Shown here one piece after another: positions 8,999-16,140 of a DNA stretch of 64,000 nucleotides (position 1 is its first letter; every line of letters starts with the position of its first letter). The translations under genes were made by a program, and so were the position numbers. The stretch covers positions 1 through 64,000 of the forward strand of contig VGFQ01000009.1 in the NCBI GenBank assembly GCA_016868815.1, in the 5' to 3' direction. The notes beneath the pieces are model-generated. The model was given only the letters and a program-made list of their open reading frames with translations, was not told where the DNA came from and ran no database searches. Origin of the DNA: Bacteroidota bacterium (GTDB lineage: Bacteria > Bacteroidota > Bacteroidia > Chitinophagales > Chitinophagaceae).

Positions 8999-11779
8999 CT
9001 AGTTGCGCATCACAAACTCATCGAGGTTGAGTAGGCTATTGGCCGTCACGGCCAGGGCCGTGAGGTGCTGAGCGCGTTGCTTGGAATAGCGGTGCCCCTG
9101 CAAAAGTTTTTCGCATGCCAGGGGTGTTTTCGAGAGCTGTTCCAAGCTTTTCTGATAAAGGTTGTGCAGCATCTCTACTTTGGCCGGATGCCCTTCTTGC
9201 CCACAGACCTTCCGGAACAGATTTGATATCTGGTTCTTAGGGTTTGGGGTGAAGAGGCTGTCTGCCTGTATGGCCAAATGGACGGCCACATCCCAATAGG
9301 TAGAGTCGTTTAGCAGGGTCAGCGCCTGTAGCGGAGTGTTGGTGCGGATTCGGCGGCTGGTGCAGACCTCTCTGGAGACGCCGTCGAAGTTCGTCAGCGA
9401 AGGGTAGGGGCTGCTCCTCTTCCAGAACGTGTACAGTGCGCGCCGATATCGATCTTCCCCCTCACTCAGCTTCCATTGATGGCCATTGTAGGGGGATGCC
9501 CATATTCCAGCTGGTTGGTAGGGCATCACGCTGGCCCCATACATTTTGGGACTCAGGAGACCCGACACCTGAAGCGCCTGGTCGCGTATCTGCTCTGCTG
9601 GCAGCCGTATGCGGGAAGCTCTCCAGTAATAACGATTGCGTGGGTCTTTTGTCATCCCTTCGGCGTGTGATACAGACGACTGGCGGTATGTTTCAGACAT
9701 TACCATCCGTTTCAAGGTTTTTTTCAGACTCCATCCGTCATCGTGCATGAAGCGGTAGGCAAGCATATCCAGGAGCTCTGGATGGGTGGGCGGCGTGCCC
9801 TGTGTGCCGAAGTCCTCGAGGGTCTCTACGAGGCCCAAGCCAAAAAGTTGCTCCCATAAGCGGTTGACAAACACACGGGCCGTCAGCGGGTTCTTTCTGT
9901 CTGTCAGCCAACGGGCCATGGCCAGCCTGTCATCCCCAGCCTTACCGGTGGTAGCTACCAGGACGGATGGGATGCCAGGCTCGACGGCCTTACCCGGCGA
10001 AAGCCATTCGCCCCGTTCGAAGACATGCGTCTTCCGACGCAGATAGTCAGGGTTCTCTGCCACGACCGGCGTGAGCTCGGCATCGGGTCGGTTGAGTAGG
10101 TTCAGGTACATTGTCCGGTAGGAGGGAACCCGTGCCAGCCTGCTACCGGGAAAGGCAGGTGTTACCGCAATCCAGTCGAACAGGATGCCGTTATCATCCA
10201 GAGAGTGCAGTGCCTCATTTTCATAATGGAAGTGCAGGTCGTGGATGCCTCCGAGGCTTGTCGAAAGGGTATGCTCATGGAGGTTCCAGCCTTCGGCTTC
10301 GTTGCGAAGGGATAGGCTGGCAAGCACCGGCCCCCGTGCTGAGTCCAAATGGATCGTCAACCGACCTCCAGGCTTTTGGCAGCGATAGCGCAACAGGAGA
10401 TGGCGCTTTCCATCGAAGGTGATATGGCGGATTCTCCCCCACGATGACTTCCTCAGCATCAGATACCAGCTGCTCGAGATGGCGGCATTATGCAGCGAGT
10501 CGGCTTTCAAGGTGTTGACGGCCTCACTGCAGGTGCGCAGGAATCGGTCGAACCATTGAGCGCTGGCCCTGTCGGACTGACGCTTGATCCAGTGGGTGAG
10601 AGAGTCATACTGCTGTTGGCTGCTGCCCCTGAACTCCCGCAGGACAGGATAGTCCATGTTCGTGTCCTCATCCCTCGTGTTGTTGAGATATGCCATGAAC
10701 CGGTAGTATTCTTCCTGGCGAAAGGGATCGTACGGATGGCTATGGCATTGCACACAGGCAAAGCTGGTGCCTAGGATAGCTTCCCAGGTGGTGTTGACCC
10801 TGTCCATGACTGCCGAGAGGCGGAATTCTTCATTGTCGCTCCCTCCTTCATCGTTGGTGAGGGTGTTGCGATGGAAGGCGGTGGCCAGGATCTGTTCGTT
10901 GGTGGCATTGGGTAGTAGGTCTCCTGCCAGCTGTTGGGTAAGGAACTGGTCGTAGGGCATATTTTTATTCAATGCCTCGATCAGCCAGTCGCGGTAACGC
11001 CAGATGCTCCTTGGCTGGTCGGCCTCGTAGCCTTTGGAGTCCGCATACCTGGCCAGGTCCAGCCATACGGCCGCCCAGCGCTCGCCGAAGCGGGGGGAAG
11101 CCAGCAGGCTGTCGACATACACCTCATATGCCTGACTGTCATTACTTCGGGTATACATCGACGTGAGTGTTTCCTCCGCCGGCATTCCAATCAGGTCTAA
11201 TGCCACCCTTCGTGCTAGGGTCCTTTTCTCTGCAAGGGGTGACCGCTGCAGGCCCATGTCGGAGAGCTTCTCATCGATATATCGGTCCAGTTCCTGCTTG
11301 GCCGGTTGCAGGAAGAAGGACTTCCATCCGCCTCCGGGAGGACGGGGCTCTTGCACGGGTCGGTAGGCCCAATGTTGTGCAAAGTGGGCGCCCTCATTGA
11401 TCCATTGTTCGAGGATTGAGATCTCTGCTTCTGAGAGTGGTGCTTTGTGATAGGGCATCCGCTCTTCCGGATCTCTCAGTCGCAGTCGACGGATCATCTC
11501 GCTGTGGTCCGCATCTCCTGGCAGGATAGCCGGCTTGCCAGAGGCCGTAGCTGCCAGCGCCTCCTCTTCGAAAAGCAGGCTAAAGCCGGCCTTCTTCCGT
11601 ACGCCCCCATGGCAGGAAAGGCAGTTCCGGTTCAGGATGGGTTTAACTTCTACGGCATAATCTATTGGTGCGGGCGCTAGCATCGGGGCCACTGCCAGCA
11701 ACAACAGAGAGAGGGCGCTAAGCGCCAGCAGGGCTGTCCGGCGGTGCGGGCTTCGTGCTGTAGTATTCAATATCCCCAT
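8999..11779 (-). CDS. PSCyt1/DUF1549/DUF1553 exported protein
   Basis: This 926-residue protein has an N-terminal membrane or signal segment (about 15-37). A planctomycete-type cytochrome c-like motif follows, C53-L-S-C-H, which could bind one haem. A DUF1549 domain (about 155-370, ending MPYDQFLTQQLAGDLLP), a middle beta-rich region (about 450-560) and a DUF1553 domain (about 640-900, with TDRKNPLTARVFVNRLWEQ) complete it. The family is abundant in planctomycetes and usually sits beside a DUF1501 gene and sulfatases; no DUF1501 gene is present here. Its biochemical role is not established. It is the second gene of an operon after the TIM-barrel isomerase, 66 bases away, and runs convergent to the sulfatase. 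A part in periplasmic glycan or sugar oxidation is inference from context. Confidence 0.9.
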   Translation of the reverse strand: MGILNTTARSPHRRTALLALSALSLLLLAVAPMLAPAPIDYAVEVKPILNRNCLSCHGGVRKKAGFSLLFEEEALAATASGKPAILPGDADHSEMIRRLRLRDPEERMPYHKAPLSEAEISILEQWINEGAHFAQHWAYRPVQEPRPPGGGWKSFFLQPAKQELDRYIDEKLSDMGLQRSPLAEKRTLARRVALDLIGMPAEETLTSMYTRSNDSQAYEVYVDSLLASPRFGERWAAVWLDLARYADSKGYEADQPRSIWRYRDWLIEALNKNMPYDQFLTQQLAGDLLPNATNEQILATAFHRNTLTNDEGGSDNEEFRLSAVMDRVNTTWEAILGTSFACVQCHSHPYDPFRQEEYYRFMAYLNNTRDEDTNMDYPVLREFRGSSQQQYDSLTHWIKRQSDRASAQWFDRFLRTCSEAVNTLKADSLHNAAISSSWYLMLRKSSWGRIRHITFDGKRHLLLRYRCQKPGGRLTIHLDSARGPVLASLSLRNEAEGWNLHEHTLSTSLGGIHDLHFHYENEALHSLDDNGILFDWIAVTPAFPGSRLARVPSYRTMYLNLLNRPDAELTPVVAENPDYLRRKTHVFERGEWLSPGKAVEPGIPSVLVATTGKAGDDRLAMARWLTDRKNPLTARVFVNRLWEQLFGLGLVETLEDFGTQGTPPTHPELLDMLAYRFMHDDGWSLKKTLKRMVMSETYRQSSVSHAEGMTKDPRNRYYWRASRIRLPAEQIRDQALQVSGLLSPKMYGASVMPYQPAGIWASPYNGHQWKLSEGEDRYRRALYTFWKRSSPYPSLTNFDGVSREVCTSRRIRTNTPLQALTLLNDSTYWDVAVHLAIQADSLFTPNPKNQISNLFRKVCGQEGHPAKVEMLHNLYQKSLEQLSKTPLACEKLLQGHRYSKQRAQHLTALAVTANSLLNLDEFVMRN

Positions 11780-11845
11780 AACTTTTCAAAGATGGATGGG
11801 ATCTCATATGGCTTCTATCCACTCCATATGAAAGTTCTTCAGGGC

Positions 11846-12751
11846 TCAGCTCAGTGCTTCTTTGGCATAGGCAAGGCACTTGGTCACTTCCAGGACAGCA
11901 TTGGACCCGGCGGGTATAGGGTATTCCAGTTCGATGCTCGCCGGAAAGGTGTATTTCTTCTCTTTCATCAACTGCAAGATTTCGCGCAGGGGTGTATCGC
12001 CTTTTCCCCATTCGACATTGGCTGCCCCGTTTTGTTTGAGCCTACGGTCTTTGAGGTGCAGCGATGAAATGCGGTCATGCTTGGCCTCTAATAGCGCCAG
12101 GAGGCTGGCAGCGGTATTCTGTCCGCCAGCGGCGATATAGTGGCCGCAGTCGAGGTTGAGGGTATTCCAGGGCGACTGGGCCAGCGCCTCGTCCCAGGCG
12201 GTGTCAGTAGCCTGCATATGCGCATGATAGCCGATGTAGATGCGGTGTTTCGCCGCGATGTCAGCGAGCCTTTTCGAATGAGCCGGATCCTTCGGCAGCT
12301 CTACGGTCACCGAGGTGGCGCCCAGCGCCTTGCCAGCTTTCATCGCATGTTCGATCTCGCCGTTGCTGTTCTTTTCTCCCAGGGCACTCGGTTTATAGGC
12401 GTAGATAGAGATGCCTGCCTTCCGGAATTTTTTTCTCAGTGCTACGAACTGCTCCATCCCCACCGTCTCACGCCACTCCCGCAGCAGATTGCCGGAAGGC
12501 GCACCCGCGAAGGGTTCTGCCGTGTCGCCCTTCAGCTCCAATGCACTGAGGCCGGACTGTTGACAATAGCGGATAATGTCGTCCGGCGTCACCGGCAGGC
12601 TGCGGAATGAATATGTGATGGCGCCGACCTGCACGCCGCTGAAACGCGAGTTGGGGCGAGGGCCGAAGGCGAAGACAGAGGGTCCGGCCACAAGGCCCGA
12701 ACCGATGATGATGGACTGCCGCAAGAAATTACGACGGTCGAAGGATTGCAT
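11846..12751 (-). CDS. TAT-exported sugar phosphate isomerase/epimerase-like TIM-barrel protein
   Basis: A protein of about 301 residues of the xylose-isomerase-like TIM-barrel family (AP endonuclease 2 fold). The N-terminus carries a twin-arginine signal, DRRNFLRQS, followed by a hydrophobic stretch, so the folded enzyme is probably exported. I prefer the ATG at 12751 over 12760 because it places the twin arginines close to the N-terminus as in relatives. Barrel motifs include LSALELKGD, IYIGYHAHM, LNLDCGHYIAAG and SIELEYPIPAGS, the last carrying a likely metal-ligand glutamate. Substrate unknown; members include sugar epimerases and isomerases. It heads an operon with the DUF1549/DUF1553 gene. 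Confidence 0.85.
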   Translation of the reverse strand: MQSFDRRNFLRQSIIIGSGLVAGPSVFAFGPRPNSRFSGVQVGAITYSFRSLPVTPDDIIRYCQQSGLSALELKGDTAEPFAGAPSGNLLREWRETVGMEQFVALRKKFRKAGISIYAYKPSALGEKNSNGEIEHAMKAGKALGATSVTVELPKDPAHSKRLADIAAKHRIYIGYHAHMQATDTAWDEALAQSPWNTLNLDCGHYIAAGGQNTAASLLALLEAKHDRISSLHLKDRRLKQNGAANVEWGKGDTPLREILQLMKEKKYTFPASIELEYPIPAGSNAVLEVTKCLAYAKEALS

Positions 12752-13006
12752 GATTACCATGGCATGATATGTTGGATGAATTTAATAAAAATATCAACAC
12801 TGCATATCGGAAATCAGCGATTCGGACCCCGGAAGCGTCGCTTGGGATGTACCGATCAAGCATCGTCGAAACGAACCTGTGCAGAAAAAGACTCAAGAAA
12901 AAAATCGGAGAAATCTTCAAGTGAGCGCACGCACAAGGACTCCCTTCCTCTACCTACCGGCACGTGCAGACAAAGTCTGCCCGAGGGTTGGTAAAGCCTT
13001 CAATAA
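12752..13006. other. Intergenic region between the isomerase operon and the NRAMP gene
   Basis: About 320 bases separate the two divergent start codons. Near the left end is a 51-codon open frame (12769-12924, + strand, Lys/Arg-rich C-terminus, no recognised family), which I would not call a gene. A short perfect inverted repeat with GCAGAC arms and a 3-base loop lies at 12966-12980. The right end holds the NRAMP promoter and operator, listed separately. Confidence 0.4.
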
Positions 13007-13028
13007 TTTGTTAGGATGGCCTAACAAA
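13007..13028. promoter_or_regulatory. Perfect palindromic operator candidate of the metal transporter gene
   Basis: A perfect 9-base inverted repeat, TTTGTTAGG then ATGG then CCTAACAAA, is centred 56 bases before the ATG. The inner TTAGG-N4-CCTAA resembles half-sites of the DtxR/IdeR/MntR metalloregulator family. It covers the -33 element and most of the spacer of the promoter at 13007-13038, a position suited to repression by a metal-loaded dimer. The regulator itself is not in the window. Confidence 0.7.
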
Positions 13029-13038
13029 CGTAGTTTTG
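13007..13038 (+). promoter_or_regulatory. Promoter of the NRAMP-USP gene
   Basis: TTTG at 13007-13010 and TAGTTTTG at 13031-13038 are separated by 20 bases, close to the Bacteroidota TTTG-N19-TAnnTTTG consensus. Transcription would start near 13045, giving a leader of about 30 bases before the ATG at 13074. The operator palindrome overlaps it. Confidence 0.65.
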
Positions 13039-13073
13039 AGGTGCTGCTCGTCTAAAGGCGGCAGCCTTCCGGT

Positions 13074-14969
13074 ATGTCAAACGCGAAGCCCGCCTACGAA
13101 TCCCTCAGTGAAGTCTATCGCAGTGTCGATACTACGGGGGTGCAGGGCTCCGGCTGGAAGCGTGCCCTGGCCTTCCTGGGACCCGCCTACCTCGTGAGCG
13201 TTGGCTACATGGACCCCGGCAATTGGGCAACCGACATCGCCGGTGGCAGCCGCTTTGGCTACCGGCTCATCTGGGTCCTGCTGATGAGCAACCTCATGGC
13301 ACTGCTGCTGCAGAGCCTCTCCGCGCGCCTGGGGATTGTAAGGGGAAGAGACCTCGCCCAAGCCAACCGGGAGACCTACCCCCGGTACGTCAACTACGCC
13401 CTCTACGTGCTCGCGGAAGTGGCGATTGCCGCCACCGACCTCGCCGAGATCATCGGCATGGCCATCGGCATCCAGTTGCTCACCGGGCTTCCGTTGATAT
13501 GGGGCGTCCTTATCACCATCCTCGACACCTTCGTATTCCTATGGCTGCAACGCCTAGGGATGCGCAAGCTCGAAGCGTTCATCATCGCCCTGGTGGCGAT
13601 CATCGGCATCTCCTTTCTGATTGAAATCCTCCTGGCACAGCCAAGCCTGGGCGAGGTCGCCAAAGGCTTCATCCCCTCGCTGCCCAATGAAGATGCCCTC
13701 TATATCACCATCGGCATCATCGGTGCCACGGTCATGCCCCACAACCTCTACCTACACTCGGCTCTGGTACAGACACGTAAAATCCGGCAGGATGAGTCTG
13801 GCATCCGACGGGCATTGCGCCTCAACTTCATCGACTCTGCAGTAGCCCTCAATCTCGCTTTTTTTGTGAATGCCGCCATCCTCGTGCTGGCAGGCAAGGT
13901 ATTCTATGAGTCGGGCCGTACCGATGTCGCAGAGATCCGCCAGGCACATGAGCTGCTGGCCCCCATACTCGGCACGCAGGTGGCGCCCATCCTCTTCGCC
14001 GTCGCCCTCATCGCCGCCGGACAGAGCTCTACCATCACCGGCACCCTCTCGGGCCAGATCGTCATGGAAGGCTACCTCCACCTCCGCATCAGCCCCTGGG
14101 TCCGCCGGCTCATGACACGCCTCATCGCCATCATCCCCGCTGTCGCGGTCATCCTCATCCACGGCGAGCGGGACATCGACCGCCTTCTAGTCCTTTCACA
14201 GGTTGTACTCAGCCTGCAGCTGGGGTTTGCCATCATCCCCCTCATCCATTTCACCAGCGACAAATCCAGGATGGGCGTCTTCGCCATCCGCCGTCCCGTC
14301 ATCCTGCTGGCATCAATCATCACCGCCATCCTGGTCTACCTGAACATCCGCATGGTCGTAGAACAGGCATCCCTGTACCTGGAGTCTTCCGGGAATGCAT
14401 GGGCAACCGCAGCCATTATTGCCGGGGCACTGGGCTACGTGGGACTGCTGCTCACCGCCATCTTCTATCCTATGCTTCGGCATCGCCCGGCCCAACAGGC
14501 GCAGACCATCCTGCACCGGGAACCCGAGCCCATAGGGAGCCCCGTCTTTGTGAAGCCCCAATATCGGCGCATCGCCATCGCACTCGACTTCAGCAACGAC
14601 GACGCCCGCCTCATCGGGCATGCCCTGGGGCAAGGCAACATGGAAACGGAATATATTTTCATACACATCGTGGAGAGCGCCTCTTCAAGGATCCTGTATG
14701 ACATGTCCGATGACCTTGAAACTCGAAGCGACCAACAGCAGCTGGACCAATATGTCGCCCGCCTCGGCGCCATGAACCTGGCCGCCAAGGGCATCCTTGG
14801 ATTCAACGACCGCGCCAAAGAAATCGTCCGAATCACACAACAGCAACAAGCCGACATGCTCGTCATCGGGGCCCATGGCCACAAAGGACTGAGCGACCTC
14901 ATCTATGGACAGACCATCAATGAGGTCCGCCATGCGTTGACGATTCCCGTGCTGATCGTCAACCTCTGA
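13074..14969 (+). CDS. NRAMP-family divalent metal transporter fused to a universal stress protein domain
   Basis: A 631-residue protein. Residues 1 to about 460 form an NRAMP (MntH-like) proton-coupled Mn(II)/Fe(II) transporter of 11 or so membrane helices, with the metal-binding motif D47-P-G-N and the TM6 motif MPHNLYLHS. Residues from about 500 form a UspA-like cytosolic domain with the nucleotide-binding pattern G-x2-G-x9-G in VIGAHGHKGLSDLIYGQT. Plain MntH proteins are about 400-440 residues, so the C-terminal domain is a genuine extension in one reading frame. It may sense ATP or stress and tune transport (inference). The palindrome over its promoter suggests metal-dependent repression. 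It ends 46 bases from the convergent CAP-domain gene, with no clear terminator. Confidence 0.92.
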   Translation: MSNAKPAYESLSEVYRSVDTTGVQGSGWKRALAFLGPAYLVSVGYMDPGNWATDIAGGSRFGYRLIWVLLMSNLMALLLQSLSARLGIVRGRDLAQANRETYPRYVNYALYVLAEVAIAATDLAEIIGMAIGIQLLTGLPLIWGVLITILDTFVFLWLQRLGMRKLEAFIIALVAIIGISFLIEILLAQPSLGEVAKGFIPSLPNEDALYITIGIIGATVMPHNLYLHSALVQTRKIRQDESGIRRALRLNFIDSAVALNLAFFVNAAILVLAGKVFYESGRTDVAEIRQAHELLAPILGTQVAPILFAVALIAAGQSSTITGTLSGQIVMEGYLHLRISPWVRRLMTRLIAIIPAVAVILIHGERDIDRLLVLSQVVLSLQLGFAIIPLIHFTSDKSRMGVFAIRRPVILLASIITAILVYLNIRMVVEQASLYLESSGNAWATAAIIAGALGYVGLLLTAIFYPMLRHRPAQQAQTILHREPEPIGSPVFVKPQYRRIAIALDFSNDDARLIGHALGQGNMETEYIFIHIVESASSRILYDMSDDLETRSDQQQLDQYVARLGAMNLAAKGILGFNDRAKEIVRITQQQQADMLVIGAHGHKGLSDLIYGQTINEVRHALTIPVLIVNL

Positions 14970-15015
14970 CTGCTTCATTTTCGTAAGAGAGAGATTCGCT
15001 TCAAAATACTAGGGC

Positions 15016-15534
15016 TTAGTAGGGATATTGCCCCAGGAAATTGCCGGGCGGATCATAATTGGCGACGATCACAGTTGTCCCATCCGGACAGCTGGCCTGA
15101 CCCATCCCCAGCAGCCGGGTGCGTTTCCAGACCATCTGAGTATAGTGGCCCGTTCGTTGTACGTTGGACTCTTTCAATGGTATATGTTGGTACGTTGATA
15201 TTTCCGAGTACCATGCCTTTGAGGCATCCATTGCGGTGAAGATCTTACCCCAGCCACCAAAAATATTTTCTCCATGCTGCTGCGCCCATGGGCCGCTGCG
15301 AGGCCTGTGCCTGATCTGACATCCACTCAGGGCCAACTGATCGGCCCAGCCTTGGGCATAGCTGGCTAAGGAGTCTGACCACAGCAGGGGAGGGCTTCCC
15401 ACAAGTTTTCGGACGGTATTGTGAAAAGACAATGCCTGTTCTGCGTCCTGTGCCGAAATAGTTGACTGCCCCATCGCACTCAGTCCAAAAAGCATGTACA
15501 GGGTCCAAAGCTGTATGTTGCCGGCATATCTCAT
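15016..15534 (-). CDS. Exported CAP-domain (SCP/PR-1-like) protein
   Basis: A secreted protein of about 172 residues that is almost wholly one CAP domain. I place the start at the ATG at 15534 because a signal peptide (MRYAGNIQLWTLYMLFGLSA) begins there; an upstream start at 15594 would add 20 polar residues. The signature segments are present: the early FHNTVR helix, HGENIF, HYTQMVWKRTRLLGMG with its conserved His, and VANYDPPGNFLGQYPY at the C-terminus, the classic PR-1 ending. Bacterial CAP proteins are exported, but their targets are largely unknown. It is apparently monocistronic. Confidence 0.9.
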   Translation of the reverse strand: MRYAGNIQLWTLYMLFGLSAMGQSTISAQDAEQALSFHNTVRKLVGSPPLLWSDSLASYAQGWADQLALSGCQIRHRPRSGPWAQQHGENIFGGWGKIFTAMDASKAWYSEISTYQHIPLKESNVQRTGHYTQMVWKRTRLLGMGQASCPDGTTVIVANYDPPGNFLGQYPY

Positions 15535-15599
15535 CCTGAAGTCTTTCTCTCTTCTCATCCAAATCCATGCCGACTCGGGAAGGATCCGCATCATTCTTC

Positions 15600-15722
15600 C
15601 TAAGGACTCAGTGTGGGCCGGAAATACTCGAAATCGATATAGCCCGATAGCTTCTCCGTCGGGACATACTTTTGAGAAAGTATCTCAAGTCTCAATTGTT
15701 CGTCGAACACCTCCCGTTTCTC
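15600..15722 (-). pseudogene. C-terminal fragment of an unrecognised protein
   Basis: On the minus strand, 40 codons are open from just after a TAA at 15723-15725 to a TAG at 15600-15602. They encode a peptide beginning KREVFDEQLRLEIL and ending YIDFEYFRPTLSP, which reads like a real protein tail. There is no start codon context and the AT-rich DNA upstream is not coding, so this is best explained as the decayed end of a lost gene. Family not recognised; chance is possible. Confidence 0.25.
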
Positions 15723-16072
15723 TTATAGAAATGATATACTATTTAGTTACGAAAATTATCAGGATTATATTTATTTACGTGCAGGTTAATAGGGATGCCC
15801 TAAAGCGATAACTTAAGTCCGAATTATAGGCATGAGTTTTACACCTACCTCTGATGATGTACATGTTATGGAACTGGTGGGGATTTTTTTCATACAGAAG
15901 ACAGCAAGTTCTCATTTTCCGAAAATGAGTAAATGCCTTATAGATTTACTACGTATCTTTCCCTAGGACGTAAAGGAAGCAAGGAAAAAAACAAAAAAGG
16001 TTTATTTAGAATAAACAATCATTCTTTTCGCTGTAAAAAATGCTTAATCAGTAAAAACAGTCTTAATATTCT
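15723..16072. other. AT-rich non-coding region upstream of the second SusC gene
   Basis: This stretch is markedly richer in A/T than the genes around it and has no plausible coding frame. It contains the 19-base palindrome at 15911-15929, listed separately, and ends at the -7 element of the SusC gene. It is long for this tightly packed genome, which suggests a regulated promoter region. Confidence 0.5.
15911..15929. promoter_or_regulatory. 19-base palindrome, candidate operator
   Basis: CTCATTTTC and GAAAATGAG form perfect 9-base arms around a single central C. The site lies about 145 bases before the SusC -7 element and 380 bases before the CAP-gene start. Odd-length palindromes of this type often bind dimeric regulators; as RNA the one-base centre cannot form a tight loop without opening base pairs, so a protein site is more likely than a terminator. 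Confidence 0.4.
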
Positions 16073-16080
16073 TAATTTTG
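16073..16080 (+). promoter_or_regulatory. -7 promoter element of the second SusC gene
   Basis: TAATTTTG matches TAnnTTTG exactly, 60 bases before the ATG at 16141. No TTTG is found 19 bases upstream, so the promoter may need an activator. It shows that the upstream in-frame start at 16078 is not used. Confidence 0.5.
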
Positions 16081-16140
16081 TACGTACATCTTAATTATAA
16101 GAGATCATATTACGTCTATGCTCAAATCAAAACCCTGATC

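Noticed and set aside
12769..12924. 51-codon open frame upstream of the NRAMP gene, Lys/Arg-rich at its end
   Set aside because: No promoter, no family resemblance, and overlapping open frame on the other strand; likely chance.
12966..12980. Inverted repeat GCAGAC-AAA-GTCTGC
   Set aside because: Six-base arms recur by chance at this G/C content, and no T-run or regulatory context supports it.
15494..15811. 105-codon open frame on the + strand
   Set aside because: Antisense to the CAP gene start and then runs into AT-rich non-coding DNA; no motif.
16078..16140. Longer N-terminus for the second SusC
   Set aside because: The added 21 residues are not signal-peptide-like and the start overlaps the -7 promoter element.
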